64,000 nt of DNA from Nocardia suismassiliense (GCF_900269665.1 NZ_LT985361.1:8538174-8602173), one strand, 5' to 3'; shown: positions 1 through 8,298, counted from the first letter of the stretch. Translations and numbers: made by a program. The notes: a model not told the origin generated them from the letters alone.

Positions 1-312
1 GTCCAGCCACGGCGCGCCGTGCAGGCCGTGCGACACAGCGACATTCATCAGGTCGTGCCAGTGCGGATGAAACTCCACCTCGTCGACCCGGTGGCCGTAG
101 CGGTCGTGCGTGTGCAGCACCGGCGGGTACTCGTTGGCCAGCCGCCCCCACTCCTGCGCCTCGACACTGCCTGCGAGCACGCCGAGTTCGCGCACCTCGG
201 CCTCGGCCCAGCCCGCGCCCTCGCGGTGCAGGCCCTCGAGCAGTGCAGGATTCCGCGAGACATCGAACGGCGCGAGGTCGGGCACCTGGTTGAAGACTTC
301 ATGCGTCTGCAT
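1..312 (-). CDS. AidB-family acyl-CoA dehydrogenase, N-terminal part, cut by window edge
   Basis: The first 104 codons of a minus-strand gene lie here; the rest runs off the left edge. The start is the ATG ending at 312, preceded by AGGAGT. The peptide shows the AidB N-terminal signature: THEVFNQ at the start, REGAGW near residue 30, GRLANEYPP near residue 57 and FHPHWHDLM near residue 83, which resemble E. coli AidB closely. AidB proteins are FAD-binding acyl-CoA dehydrogenase homologues induced by alkylation stress; their substrate is unsettled. The start lies inside the last codons of the TetR gene (14-nt overlap), so the two are probably translationally coupled. That makes this gene a likely partner or target of that regulator. 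The catalytic half is not visible, so activity cannot be judged. Confidence 0.85.
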   Translation of the reverse strand, partial: MQTHEVFNQVPDLAPFDVSRNPALLEGLHREGAGWAEAEVRELGVLAGSVEAQEWGRLANEYPPVLHTHDRYGHRVDEVEFHPHWHDLMNVAVSHGLHGAPWLD

Positions 313-973
313 CGGACACTCCTGATTTCTGCCGAGCGAGCGAACCGCTCGGCGCCGCGCGCACGCCGAGTGCGCGTAGTGCGAAGGTAATGAGTTCGGG
401 GACAACGGATTCCCCGTGTGGCGCGGCCGCGAGCGGGCCGACCAGCACCTCGCCGATCGCGCCGACCAGCGCGGCCGCACCGGTCCTGGCGTCCTGCGCG
501 GGCAGTTCACCGCGCGAAACACCCGCCGCGACAGCCGATTCGAAGGCCTCGGCGAAGGCGCGGCGGAAGTGCAGCCGCTCGGTGTCGACCACCGTATCGA
601 CGGGCTCGACGAGCAGCACATAGGCGAGTTGCGGATTCTTCAGCGCACGCCCGGCAAACGTCTCCACCGCGGCGCTCACCCGCTCCACGGCCGTGCCGGT
701 CGCACTGGCCGCGACCACGGCGGCCACCTCCCCGGCCACCACCTTGCGGAAAACCGCGGTGACCAGTTCCGCTTTGCCCGCGAAGTTCTTGTACACGGTG
801 CCGGTGGCCACGCCTGCCTCCGCCGCGACCGCGGCCATGGACATCCCGGCGTAGCCCGCCTCGGCCAGCACCTTGGTCGCAGCCTGCACGATCAGCCCCG
901 CCTGCGCGTCCAGGCGGGCCTGCACGGCGGGGGTTCTGCGGTAGGCCACGCAAGAAGTGAACCATGGATTCAT
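299..973 (-). CDS. TetR/AcrR-family transcriptional regulator
   Basis: 224-residue regulator starting MNPWFTSC at the ATG ending at 973. Residues about 30-75 form a TetR helix-turn-helix (AGYAGMSMAAVAAEAGVATG followed by TVYKNFAGKAEL). The C-terminal ligand domain is of the ordinary divergent kind, so the effector cannot be predicted. The stop overlaps the AidB-like start by 14 nt, so they form one operon. Divergently, 78 nt away, lies an enoyl-CoA hydratase-like gene. Regulation of both acyl-CoA enzymes by this protein is a reasonable inference, perhaps with an acyl-CoA or alkylation signal. No perfect palindrome stands out in the short intergenic region. A much longer open frame continues upstream on the same strand, but it has no TetR homology there and overlaps the crotonase gene. 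Confidence 0.88.
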   Translation of the reverse strand: MNPWFTSCVAYRRTPAVQARLDAQAGLIVQAATKVLAEAGYAGMSMAAVAAEAGVATGTVYKNFAGKAELVTAVFRKVVAGEVAAVVAASATGTAVERVSAAVETFAGRALKNPQLAYVLLVEPVDTVVDTERLHFRRAFAEAFESAVAAGVSRGELPAQDARTGAAALVGAIGEVLVGPLAAAPHGESVVPELITFALRALGVRAAPSGSLARQKSGVSDADA

Positions 974-1051
974 TTCTTGCCACAAGGGGGGTTTTACGGC
1001 GTATGGTCGGATCGTGATCGAGCGGAACGAACGAAACAACGAGGTGGCGTC

Positions 1052-1813
1052 GTGACTGTACGAATCGAGCGCAAGGGCCCGGTGACCACCGTGATCCTGC
1101 ACCGTCCCGAAGCGCGCAACGCGGTCGACGGGCCGACCGCCGCGGCGCTGGCCGCCGCCTTCCGCGAGTTCGACGCCGATCCCGACGCCTCGGTGGCGGT
1201 GCTCTGGGGCGACGGCGGCACCTTCTGCGCGGGCGCCGACCTCAAGGGACTCGGCACCGAACGGTCCAATGTGGTCACCGAGGACGGCGACGGACCGATG
1301 GGGCCCACCAGGATGCGGCTGTCCAAGCCGGTGATCGCCGCCGTCTCCGGTTACGCGGTCGCGGGCGGGCTGGAGCTCGCGCTGTGGTGTGATCTGCGAG
1401 TTGCCGAGCAGGACAGCATCTTCGGTGTGTTCTGCCGCCGCTGGGGTGTCCCGCTCATCGATGGCGGCACCCTGCGCCTGCCGCGGCTCATCGGCGCCGG
1501 GCCCGCCATGGACATGGTGCTCACCGGCCGTCCCGTCGACGCGGCGGAGGCGCTGCGGATCGGCTTGGCGAACCGCGTGGCCCCGACCGGCGAGGCCCGC
1601 AGCGCCGCAGAGCAGCTCGCCGCCGAGCTCGCCGCACTGCCGCAGGCCTGCCTGCGCTCGGACCGGATGTCGCTGCTCGAGCAGGACGGCATGGACGAGG
1701 AGACCGCACTGCGCAACGAGTTCCGGCACGGCATGACCGCATTGGCCAACGGCGCGCTCGAAGGGGCGCAGCGCTTCGCCGCCGGTGCGGGGCGCCACGG
1801 CGCGCAGGCGTAG
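1052..1813 (+). CDS. enoyl-CoA hydratase/isomerase family protein (crotonase fold)
   Basis: 253-residue protein, normal length for a crotonase. The GTG start at 1052 follows a GAGGTGG ribosome-binding site. The two oxyanion-hole segments are present: FCAGADLK at residues 58-65 and AGGLELALWCDLRVA from residue 104. The segment VPLIDGGTLRLPRLIG is where hydratases carry catalytic acids; here the acid near this loop is Asp rather than the classical Glu. Hydratase, isomerase or another CoA-thioester chemistry therefore remain open. Crotonases act on cytosolic acyl-CoA esters in fatty acid or aromatic acid breakdown. It is divergent from the TetR/AidB-like operon and followed 33 nt later by an acyltransferase-like gene, so the two plus-strand genes may be co-transcribed. 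Confidence 0.88.
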   Translation: MTVRIERKGPVTTVILHRPEARNAVDGPTAAALAAAFREFDADPDASVAVLWGDGGTFCAGADLKGLGTERSNVVTEDGDGPMGPTRMRLSKPVIAAVSGYAVAGGLELALWCDLRVAEQDSIFGVFCRRWGVPLIDGGTLRLPRLIGAGPAMDMVLTGRPVDAAEALRIGLANRVAPTGEARSAAEQLAAELAALPQACLRSDRMSLLEQDGMDEETALRNEFRHGMTALANGALEGAQRFAAGAGRHGAQA

Positions 1814-1846
1814 GTTTCCCGGCACGAGCGAGAGCGAGGTGTTGCG

Positions 1847-3091
1847 GTGCGCCCGATGGGCCGGTTGAGCGTCGTCGACGAGATCTTCCTGCGTACCCAT
1901 CGCGGCCTCGGCACTCCCATTGCGCTGCAAGGCTTGTGGCGCACGGCCGACCGTATCGACCCTGAGTTGCTGCGCGGGGTGCACGCGGCGCTGCGCACCG
2001 GGCCGCTGGGGCGGCGGGTGATTCGGCCGCGGGTGCCCGGTGTCCGCCGCGGCTGGCAGCCGAATACGCGCGCGCATCCGCTGGTACTCACCGAACAGCC
2101 GCTGGCCGTGAGCGCTCTACTGGAGTGGGCCGACGCGCAGGGCGCCGATCTCGATCCGGAATACGGACCCGGCTGGCGACTGTCCGCCGTCGCGCTGGAC
2201 GACGGCGGTTCCCTTGTCTCCCTGACTTGTTCGCATGCACTCGCCGATGGTCGAGCGCTCGTGCACGCGGTGGACGATGCTCTCGGTGGTACAGCCTTGC
2301 CCGCCTCCGCCGCAGCCGAGTCGGATTGGGCCGATGCCCGCCGCCAGTGGTCGATCGTGCTGCGCGGCACGGGACGGGCACTACGCAAAGGTATTCCGGA
2401 ACGCCCGCGTCACGCGACCATCGGCGATATCAGCATCCCGCCCGGCACGCAGACACCAGGCGCGATATTTCAATGCGCCGTATCGGACTGGGAGCGGGCG
2501 GCCACCGCACGGGACGGCACGGCCAACAGTCTGTTCATCGCGGTGGTCGCGAACATGCTGTGGGCCAGTGACTTTCCGCGAAAGACGATCGACGCGAGCC
2601 TCCCGGTCGACACCCGCGACGAACCACGCGTCGACAACGACCTCGCGATGACCGACATCACCATCGACCGCACCGATACCCCGGCAACGATTCGCGAGAA
2701 GTCCCGCGCCGCCTACGAGCGCCGGATGACCAGCCCCGGCGGTATGCCGGAGGAGCTACTGCAGGTGATCCCCGACCCGTGGGCGTACGCGTTGTCCAAG
2801 GGTGCCGGCGAACGAGACATCCTCTGCTCCAACATCGGCACGCTGCCCACCAGCCTGCGCATGCTCGGACCGCACCACTGCCTCGGCGTCGCCGCCCGCG
2901 CCATCCACCCCGGCCTGACCGCCGCGTTATGGCCGAGGACGCGCCTGTCCGGCTATCTCTGCCGGATCGCCGACGACTACGTTCTCTCGCTGGTCGGCCT
3001 CGACCCGGTGCATATCGAATCCGCTACTGCGCTGGGCGATCTGGCACAGCAGACGCTGTCCTCGTTCGGGCTGTCCGCACACAGGTGGTGA
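1847..3091 (+). CDS. stand-alone condensation-type (HxxxD) acyltransferase-like protein
   Basis: 414-residue protein starting at GTG 1847 (GAGGT seven bases upstream); an ATG at 1856 is an alternative start. The only clear motif is CSHALADG with His130 and Asp134, the HxxxD(G) signature of NRPS condensation domains, PapA proteins and wax-ester synthases. The opening LSVVDEIFLR and the later DILCSNIGTLP segment fit the N- and C-lobes of this superfamily. No carrier or adenylation domain is attached. Such free enzymes transfer an acyl group from CoA or a carrier protein to an alcohol or amine, often in lipid or secondary metabolism. The acyl donor and acceptor are unknown. It lies 33 nt behind the crotonase and tail-to-tail with a PucR regulator (6-nt gap). 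Confidence 0.6.
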   Translation: MRPMGRLSVVDEIFLRTHRGLGTPIALQGLWRTADRIDPELLRGVHAALRTGPLGRRVIRPRVPGVRRGWQPNTRAHPLVLTEQPLAVSALLEWADAQGADLDPEYGPGWRLSAVALDDGGSLVSLTCSHALADGRALVHAVDDALGGTALPASAAAESDWADARRQWSIVLRGTGRALRKGIPERPRHATIGDISIPPGTQTPGAIFQCAVSDWERAATARDGTANSLFIAVVANMLWASDFPRKTIDASLPVDTRDEPRVDNDLAMTDITIDRTDTPATIREKSRAAYERRMTSPGGMPEELLQVIPDPWAYALSKGAGERDILCSNIGTLPTSLRMLGPHHCLGVAARAIHPGLTAALWPRTRLSGYLCRIADDYVLSLVGLDPVHIESATALGDLAQQTLSSFGLSAHRW

Positions 3092-3097
3092 GTGGTT

Positions 3098-4294
3098 TCA
3101 CTCCGTCGCGTCGAGGTCGCAGGCCGTGAGAGCGGCGGCGAACAGTTGTGCGTGATCGGGACGATTGGGGTCGTAGCCGGTGACCGTGGCGATCCGGTTG
3201 AGGCGGTAGTTGAGCGTATTGCGATGCACGACAAGCGCGGCCGCGGCCTGCTGCCGGTTGTAGTCATTGGCGAGCAGCGCACGCAGGGCGTCCAGCAAGT
3301 GTGGCTGGTCCCGGAGCGGATCGAGCAGCGAGAGCAGCCAGGTACGGGCCGGGCCCGGACGGGCGAGTTGATACTGCAACGCCAGATCGGCCATCCGGTA
3401 CACCGCCGCGGGACGGCCGAGTTGGAATGCCAGCCTGGCTATTTCGCCCGCCTCCTCCACCGCGGCAGGTATCCCGTCGACGCCCGCGGCGAACGCGAGC
3501 CCGGCGACCGCCCGCGCACCGGTGCCCTGGGCGACGCGGGTGACGAAAGTGTCCAGCGCGGTGGCTGGTTCACCCTCGGCAACCGGCACCAGCAGCACAC
3601 CGCCGCCGCGCTCGACGGTGCTCAGGACGCGACCGGACACCGCATCGATCTCGCTCTGCACAATGCGCAGCACCGGCCGGTTCCCGCCCGTCGCCGGTTC
3701 GGCCACCCGGAACACCAGCACCTGGAACCCGCCGTCCAGCGAGATACCGAACCGCTCGGCCAGCAGATCGGCGGGTGTGCCGTGCACCAAGGCCTGCGCC
3801 ACAGCACGTTTGGCCTCGCGCTGCTCCCAGTGCAGATCCTGCCGCTCCCGCAGATAGGCGCCCGCTACCCCGGGTGTCACGGCGCCGAGGTAGCCGAGCA
3901 CATAGGGCACCGCGGCCAGTAATTGCTCGCGCTGCTCCGGCGTCGTCGCCGTAGCGGCCACCGAGTTCCACGCGGCGACCGCGCCGTGGTGATACACCGA
4001 AAGCACGGTGTCCAGCGGGATCCCGTCCCTGGCGCGGCGCACCGCGACAGCGATCAGCTCCGACAATTCGTCCGGGCGCGGTGCCCGCCGTTCGGCCAGC
4101 GAGCGGAGGAACAGCCGCAGATTCGCCTCGGCGGCGCGCGGCAGGTCCCGCCCGATCATCTCCGCGGACAACTCCCGATACGAGGGCACCTCGCCGAGCA
4201 CTCCGGCCAGCAGATCCCGGGCGACCTCGGGTAGCACGTCGCGTACTTGGCCGGATAAGTCGTCCAGTGCAGCGGAATCGGGAGCAGCGGTCAT
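3098..4294 (-). CDS. PucR-family transcriptional regulator
   Basis: 398-residue protein beginning MTAAPDSAAL at the ATG ending at 4294; the longer open frame upstream shows no family features. The C-terminal 50 residues contain the PucR-type helix-turn-helix (ANDYNRQQAAAALVVHRNTL followed by NYRLNRIATVTG). The middle (about residues 160-300) matches the degenerate GGDEF-like region of CdaR/PucR proteins, and the N-terminal part is the helical sensor segment. Family members control catabolic genes such as purine, proline or GABA use. It sits tail-to-tail with the acyltransferase and its own upstream region holds a perfect inverted repeat (4302-4317), suggesting autoregulation. The inducer is not predictable from sequence. 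Confidence 0.85.
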   Translation of the reverse strand: MTAAPDSAALDDLSGQVRDVLPEVARDLLAGVLGEVPSYRELSAEMIGRDLPRAAEANLRLFLRSLAERRAPRPDELSELIAVAVRRARDGIPLDTVLSVYHHGAVAAWNSVAATATTPEQREQLLAAVPYVLGYLGAVTPGVAGAYLRERQDLHWEQREAKRAVAQALVHGTPADLLAERFGISLDGGFQVLVFRVAEPATGGNRPVLRIVQSEIDAVSGRVLSTVERGGGVLLVPVAEGEPATALDTFVTRVAQGTGARAVAGLAFAAGVDGIPAAVEEAGEIARLAFQLGRPAAVYRMADLALQYQLARPGPARTWLLSLLDPLRDQPHLLDALRALLANDYNRQQAAAALVVHRNTLNYRLNRIATVTGYDPNRPDHAQLFAAALTACDLDATE

Positions 4295-4301
4295 CCGCAC
4301 A

Positions 4302-4317
4302 TTGTTTGCACAAACAA
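4302..4317. promoter_or_regulatory. inverted repeat upstream of the PucR gene, candidate operator
   Basis: TTGTTTG and its exact complement CAAACAA are separated by two bases and end 8 nt before the PucR start codon. Perfect AT-rich 7-bp arms stand out in this GC-rich DNA. Autoregulation by the PucR protein is an inference. Similar GCACAA words recur at about 4328 and 4390. Confidence 0.4.
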
Positions 4318-4446
4318 ACCGGTCCGCACAATAGGCAGTTCCGGACAACTTCTTCAGTGCACGAGACCAAGATCGGATCCCGTCCGGTGCACAAATAACG
4401 GCCCTGATTCCGTTGCGTGCGGACGGTGACAAACGCCGTGCCGAAC

Positions 4447-5139
4447 TCACCGCACCGGCACGAGGCTCGGCTCGGTGCGGTCGAGGACATCGGCGGGGAC
4501 CGGGAGACCCGGCTCGAGGTCGGCCGAGTCGATCGGCTCACCCCATACCTGGCGCACCGGCAGCACCCCCGCCCAGACACCGCCGTTCTCGATGTCGGCC
4601 GGGTCGTCGTTGGGGCCACCGGCCCGGATTTTCACCGAGGCTTCGGTGAGGTCCAGCGCGAGCACCATGGTGGCGGCCAGCTCCTTCTTGCTCGGCGAAC
4701 GCACCCGGGACCAGGCGCCCGGTGCGGCGTGTTCGGTGATCACCTGGAGCGCGTGCAGCCGCTCGGCGGGGTCGGTGAGCTCCACCGCGCTGCCGTGCAC
4801 CACCGCCGAGCGGAAGTTCATCGAGAAGTGCATCGCCGAACGGGCATAGACGATCCCGTCCACCAGGGTGACCGCGACCGAGATGTCCCCGGCGAGGGCC
4901 GCGCGCAGATTGCCGGCACCCGTCGAACCGTGCAGATAGAGGGTGTCTCCGTCGCGTCCGTAGATGGTGGGTAGCACGACCGGCGCGGCACCGAGCAGCA
5001 CGCCGAGGTGGCAGACCAGACCGGCGTCCAGGACCGCGTCCAGGTCCGCGCGTTCGCTGCGTGCTCGTTCCTTCGACCGGGTGAGCGTGCTGCGCGGCGT
5101 CGGCGAGAGCGGGGTGCGGGAGTCGGCTGATCGCGTCAT
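4447..5139 (-). CDS. pyridoxamine 5'-phosphate oxidase-family, flavin-nucleotide-binding protein
   Basis: 230-residue protein starting MTRSADSRTP at the ATG ending at 5139; a TTG seven codons upstream is less likely. The central part has the split-barrel FMN-binding signature: GLVCHLGVLLGAAPVVLPTI near residue 45, LYLHGSTGAGNLRAAL near residue 68, and SMNFRSAVVHGSAVEL near residue 105. This is the set seen in PNPOx-like flavin-nucleotide-binding proteins. Members are small cytosolic FMN or F420 oxidoreductases of varied substrate, and not all make pyridoxal phosphate. It is divergent from a MocR regulator that itself has a PLP-binding aminotransferase domain. Such pairs are common and suggest a role in vitamin B6 homeostasis or detoxification under that regulator, which is an inference. 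Confidence 0.82.
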   Translation of the reverse strand: MTRSADSRTPLSPTPRSTLTRSKERARSERADLDAVLDAGLVCHLGVLLGAAPVVLPTIYGRDGDTLYLHGSTGAGNLRAALAGDISVAVTLVDGIVYARSAMHFSMNFRSAVVHGSAVELTDPAERLHALQVITEHAAPGAWSRVRSPSKKELAATMVLALDLTEASVKIRAGGPNDDPADIENGGVWAGVLPVRQVWGEPIDSADLEPGLPVPADVLDRTEPSLVPVR

Positions 5140-5158
5140 AGGACCAGCATCGGTGCCC

Positions 5159-5180
5159 AAGTGGCATTATCAAAGTGCCA
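5159..5180. promoter_or_regulatory. direct and inverted repeat between PNPOx-like and MocR genes, candidate MocR operator
   Basis: AAGTGGCA (5159-5166) and AAGTGCCA (5173-5180) repeat directly with 14-nt spacing. Within them TGGCA and TGCCA also form an inverted pair. MocR/PdxR proteins are known to bind closely spaced direct repeats in divergent promoters, so this is the best operator candidate. A TGATAAT-like -10 box for the minus-strand gene overlaps it. Confidence 0.5.
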
Positions 5181-5219
5181 ATTCAGCGAAATTCACACAG
5201 TCCAATCGCGAGGTGACCG

Positions 5220-6590
5220 GTGCTCGACGAACTTCCCCTGCCACTCGACCGCGCACTGCCGGAACCGCTGTCGGTGCAGGTCGCCGACGGATTACGGGCC
5301 GCGGCGAGCAACGGCCTGCTGCGTGGCGGTGACCGGTTGCCGTCGTCCCGGTCGCTGGCCGAACGGCTCGGCGTGAGCCGCACCGTGGTGGCCGCCGCTT
5401 TCGACCAGCTACACGCCGAAGGCTGGATCAGCGGCAAGCGCGGTTCCGGCACGTACCTGACCACCGCGCCGCCCGCCGCACCCCGACGCGCGCTGCCTGC
5501 CGACGGCGCGGGTGACGACCCGGCGCTGCTCGATCTGCAACCCGGCGCGCCGTGCTCCGACGCCATCGACCGCCCCGCCTGGCGCCGCGCCTGGCGAGCC
5601 GCCGCCGACCTCTCCCCGCTGGTGCGCAAAGACCGCGCGGGCGAGCCGGATTTCCGCGCGACGATCGTCGAACACCTGCTGCGCCATCGCGGTCTCGGCG
5701 CGGGCAGCGATACGGCGGTGCTCGCGACGGCCGGAACCAGTTCCGCGGTAGGCGAACTCGCCGCCGCCCTGCTGTCGCCGGGCGACACCATCGCGATGGA
5801 AGACCCCGGATACAGCCGGGCCGCAGGCGCTTTCGCGGCGGCTGGGGTCCGCGTCCTGCCCGTCCCGGTGGACGCGCACGGGCTACGCGTCGACAAGCTG
5901 CCACCGAACATCAAGGCCGTGTATTGCACTCCGGCGCACCAGTTTCCGCTCGGCGCCCGGCTGCCCGCCGCCCGCCGGGTGGAGCTGGTCGAGCACGCCC
6001 GCCGCGACGGGCTGCTGATCATCGAGGACGACTACGACGGCGAACTGCGGTACGACACCGCCCCGTTGCCGCTGCTGGCGGCGATGGCGCCGGACGTGGT
6101 GGTGCACCTCGGCACCACGAGCAAGATCCTCTCGCCGAGCCTCGGCGTCGGCTGGCTGGTCGCCACGCCACGGATCGCCGATGCCGTTGTCGCGCATCGG
6201 CATCGCACCGGAACCAGTCCGAGTCCGGCGGGCCAGCAGGTGTTCGTCGCGCTCGCGGCCCACGGCGACCTGGCCAGGCATCTGCGCCGGCTACGCCGCG
6301 AGCTGCCGCCACGCCGCGCGCTGATGGTCACCGAGCTGCGCCGCCACGGCCTCGATGTGCTCGGCGACGACGCGGGCTCGCACGTGGTGGTACCGCTCGC
6401 CTCGGCCGAGGCGGAGCAGCGTGCCGTGGCCGCCGCACGGGCGCGGGGTGTCGCGCTCGATCCCCTTTCTCGATATCACCTGAGCGCACAGCGTCACCAC
6501 TTCGGCATCACCCTCGGCTACACCGCGCTGTCCTGGTCCGACCTGGCCAGGGCCGTGCCGATCGCCGCCGCGTGTCTGGCACAGCCGTAG
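5220..6590 (+). CDS. MocR/PdxR-type regulator: GntR helix-turn-helix fused to aminotransferase domain
   Basis: 456-residue protein with GTG start at 5220. Residues about 15-80 form a GntR winged helix (SVQVADGLRAAASNGLLRGG and LPSSRSLAERLGVSRTVVAA). Residues about 110-455 form a fold-type I aminotransferase domain with NP-loop-like CTPAHQFPLG, IIEDDYDGELRY, and the PLP lysine in TTSKILSPSLGVGW (Lys302). This is the MocR architecture, in which PLP or an imine of it acts as the effector. It is divergent from the PNPOx-like gene with a repeat-containing 80-bp spacer, so that gene is the probable target. It is followed directly by a DUF2630 gene that seems to have its own promoter. Confidence 0.9.
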   Translation: MLDELPLPLDRALPEPLSVQVADGLRAAASNGLLRGGDRLPSSRSLAERLGVSRTVVAAAFDQLHAEGWISGKRGSGTYLTTAPPAAPRRALPADGAGDDPALLDLQPGAPCSDAIDRPAWRRAWRAAADLSPLVRKDRAGEPDFRATIVEHLLRHRGLGAGSDTAVLATAGTSSAVGELAAALLSPGDTIAMEDPGYSRAAGAFAAAGVRVLPVPVDAHGLRVDKLPPNIKAVYCTPAHQFPLGARLPAARRVELVEHARRDGLLIIEDDYDGELRYDTAPLPLLAAMAPDVVVHLGTTSKILSPSLGVGWLVATPRIADAVVAHRHRTGTSPSPAGQQVFVALAAHGDLARHLRRLRRELPPRRALMVTELRRHGLDVLGDDAGSHVVVPLASAEAEQRAVAAARARGVALDPLSRYHLSAQRHHFGITLGYTALSWSDLARAVPIAAACLAQP

Positions 6591-6593
6591 CAT
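6588..6593 (+). promoter_or_regulatory. -10 box TAGCAT, probable leaderless promoter of the DUF2630 gene
   Basis: TAGCAT lies 7 nt before the ATG at 6601, so a transcript would begin at or next to the start codon. It overlaps the MocR stop codon. No ribosome-binding site is present. Confidence 0.45.
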
Positions 6594-6600
6594 GGTCCGC

Positions 6601-6846
6601 ATGACCGAACAGGACGTGTTGGCCCGCATCAAGGCACTGGTCGACCAGGAGCACGAACTGCGCGCGCAGGCCGCCAAGGGCGAATTGGACCCGCAGGCCG
6701 AGCGCAGGCAACTCGCCGAGCTCGAGGTGATGCTGGATCAGGCGTGGGACCTGCTGCGGCACCGCAGGGCGCGGATCGACCAGGGCGAGTCGCCCGACGG
6801 CGCCGAACAGAGTTCCGCCGCCCAGGTCGAGGGTTACCTGCAATAA
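6601..6846 (+). CDS. DUF2630 family protein
   Basis: 81-residue charged, helical protein starting MTEQDVLARIKALVDQEHEL. This opening is typical of the small DUF2630 family of actinobacteria; an ATG three codons upstream is less likely because family members begin MTxxDxLxRI. It has no Cys, no signal peptide and no membrane segment. The alternation of hydrophobic and charged residues up to about residue 60 suggests a two-helix coiled hairpin, also seen in the heptad-like QLAELEVMLDQAWDLLRHRR. Function is unknown. It lies between the MocR gene and a flavin oxidoreductase gene whose start is only 2 nt past its stop, so it is probably co-transcribed with the latter. Confidence 0.85.
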   Translation: MTEQDVLARIKALVDQEHELRAQAAKGELDPQAERRQLAELEVMLDQAWDLLRHRRARIDQGESPDGAEQSSAAQVEGYLQ

Positions 6847-6848
6847 CC

Positions 6849-8285
6849 ATGCCGAGTACACCTGCCGAATACGACGTCATCGTGATCGGCGGTGGCCCGG
6901 CCGGTGAGAACGCCGCCGCCTACGCCATCGCCGGGAGCGACCGCACCGCCGCGATCGTGGAACGCGAACTCGTCGGCGGCGAATGTTCCTACTGGGCCTG
7001 CATTCCGAGCAAGGCACTGCTGCGGCCCGGCCATCTGCTCGCGGCCGCGCAGGCCATGGACGGCATCACCGCCTCCGGCCTCGAGGTCGAGGCGGTGCTG
7101 CGGCGGCGCGACTCCTTCGTCAGCGGCCTCGACGACACCTCGCAGGTCGACTGGGCCCGCGACCATCGCATCGAGGTCATCCGCGGCACCGGTCGGCTGG
7201 CCGGGGTGCGGCAGGTCGAGGTCGACGGGCAGGTGCTGCGCGCCAGGCACGCGGTGGTGCTGGCCACCGGCACCCGGGCGAGCATCCCGGACGTGCCCGG
7301 CCTGCGCGATGCGCTGCCGTGGATCTCCCGCGACGCCACCAACTTGCACGAGGTCCCCGGCCGCGTGGTGATCATCGGCGGCGGCGTGGTCGCCTGCGAG
7401 GCCGCGACCTGGCTGGCCGCGCTCGGCGCGCAGGTCAGCATGGTCGTGCGCGGCTCCGCGGTGCTCGCGTCGGCCGAACCGTTCGCCGGCGAGCGCGTGA
7501 TCGCGGCGCTGCGCGAGCGCGGTGTGCGCGTCCTTCTCGGCACCGAACCGACGAGCGTGCACCGGCCCGACGCTAAGGACACCGGCGAAGGCCGGATCCA
7601 CGGCGGCCCGGTCACCGTGCGGCTGCACAGCGACGAGGGCGATACCGAACTCGAAGCCGACGAGATCATCGTGGCCGCCGGGCGCACACCGGCGACCGAA
7701 GGACTCGGCCTGGACTCCGTCGGCCTGAAGGACGGTTATGTGCAGGTCGACGATCAGCTGACCGCCACCGCGGTCGACGGTGACTGGCTGTACTGCGTCG
7801 GCGATCTGAATCATCGTGCCGCCCTGACGCACATGGGCAAATACCAGGCCAGGGTGTGCGGCGATGTGATCGCCGCCCGCGCCGAGGACAGGCCGCTGGA
7901 TGGTGCCCGGTTCACCGCGAGCGCCGACCACGAGCAGGTCCCGCAGGTGGTGTACACCGCGCCGGAGGTCGCGTCCGTCGGACTGACCGAGGCGGCGGCC
8001 CGCAAAGCCGGTCATGCCGTGGAGACGATCGAGCTCGATATCTCGGTGGCCGGATCGGCGTTGGCGCGCAACGACTTCGCCGGGCACGCCAAGCTGGTCA
8101 TCGACACCGGCACCGATACGTTGCTCGGTGCCACCTTCGTCGGCCCGGAGGTGGGCGAACAGCTACACGCGGCCACCATCGCGGTGGTCGGCAAGGTGCC
8201 GCTGGCCACCCTGTGGCACGCGGTGCCCGCCTTCCCCGCGGTGAGCGAGTTCTGGCTACGCCTGTTGGAGACACGACGGCCGTAA
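6849..8285 (+). CDS. FAD-dependent pyridine nucleotide-disulfide oxidoreductase (Lpd/MerA-like)
   Basis: 478-residue protein, the usual length of the family. The N-terminal FAD-binding motif IGGGPAGENAA is followed by GGECSYWACIPSK with a CxxxxC redox pair (Cys46 and Cys51). A second Rossmann motif (IIGGGVVACEAA) lies near residue 178, and the FAD segment YCVGDLNHRAALTHMGKYQA near residue 317. The C-terminal dimerisation motif is HAVPAFPAVSE instead of the canonical HxHPTxSE. The acid-base His-Glu is therefore arranged differently from lipoamide dehydrogenase, and the substrate is uncertain. No extra heavy-metal-binding N-terminal domain is present, so mercuric reductase is unlikely. It would use NAD(P)H in the cytosol. 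Its start follows the DUF2630 stop by 2 nt. Confidence 0.87.
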   Translation: MPSTPAEYDVIVIGGGPAGENAAAYAIAGSDRTAAIVERELVGGECSYWACIPSKALLRPGHLLAAAQAMDGITASGLEVEAVLRRRDSFVSGLDDTSQVDWARDHRIEVIRGTGRLAGVRQVEVDGQVLRARHAVVLATGTRASIPDVPGLRDALPWISRDATNLHEVPGRVVIIGGGVVACEAATWLAALGAQVSMVVRGSAVLASAEPFAGERVIAALRERGVRVLLGTEPTSVHRPDAKDTGEGRIHGGPVTVRLHSDEGDTELEADEIIVAAGRTPATEGLGLDSVGLKDGYVQVDDQLTATAVDGDWLYCVGDLNHRAALTHMGKYQARVCGDVIAARAEDRPLDGARFTASADHEQVPQVVYTAPEVASVGLTEAAARKAGHAVETIELDISVAGSALARNDFAGHAKLVIDTGTDTLLGATFVGPEVGEQLHAATIAVVGKVPLATLWHAVPAFPAVSEFWLRLLETRRP

Positions 8286-8286
8286 G

Positions 8287-8292
8287 TACCAT
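8287..8292 (+). promoter_or_regulatory. -10 box TACCAT, probable leaderless promoter of the carboxylesterase
   Basis: TACCAT is 6 nt upstream of the ATG at 8299 and just past the preceding stop codon. There is no Shine-Dalgarno sequence between box and start. Confidence 0.45.
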
Positions 8293-8298
8293 TGGCGG

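Noticed and set aside
299-2077. 592-codon minus-strand frame reaching over the crotonase gene
   Set aside because: Only its last 224 codons show TetR features; the rest is antisense to a well-supported gene.
5140-5160. TTG start at 5160 for the PNPOx-like gene
   Set aside because: The ATG ending at 5139 is closer to family starts and the TTG would overlap the operator repeat.
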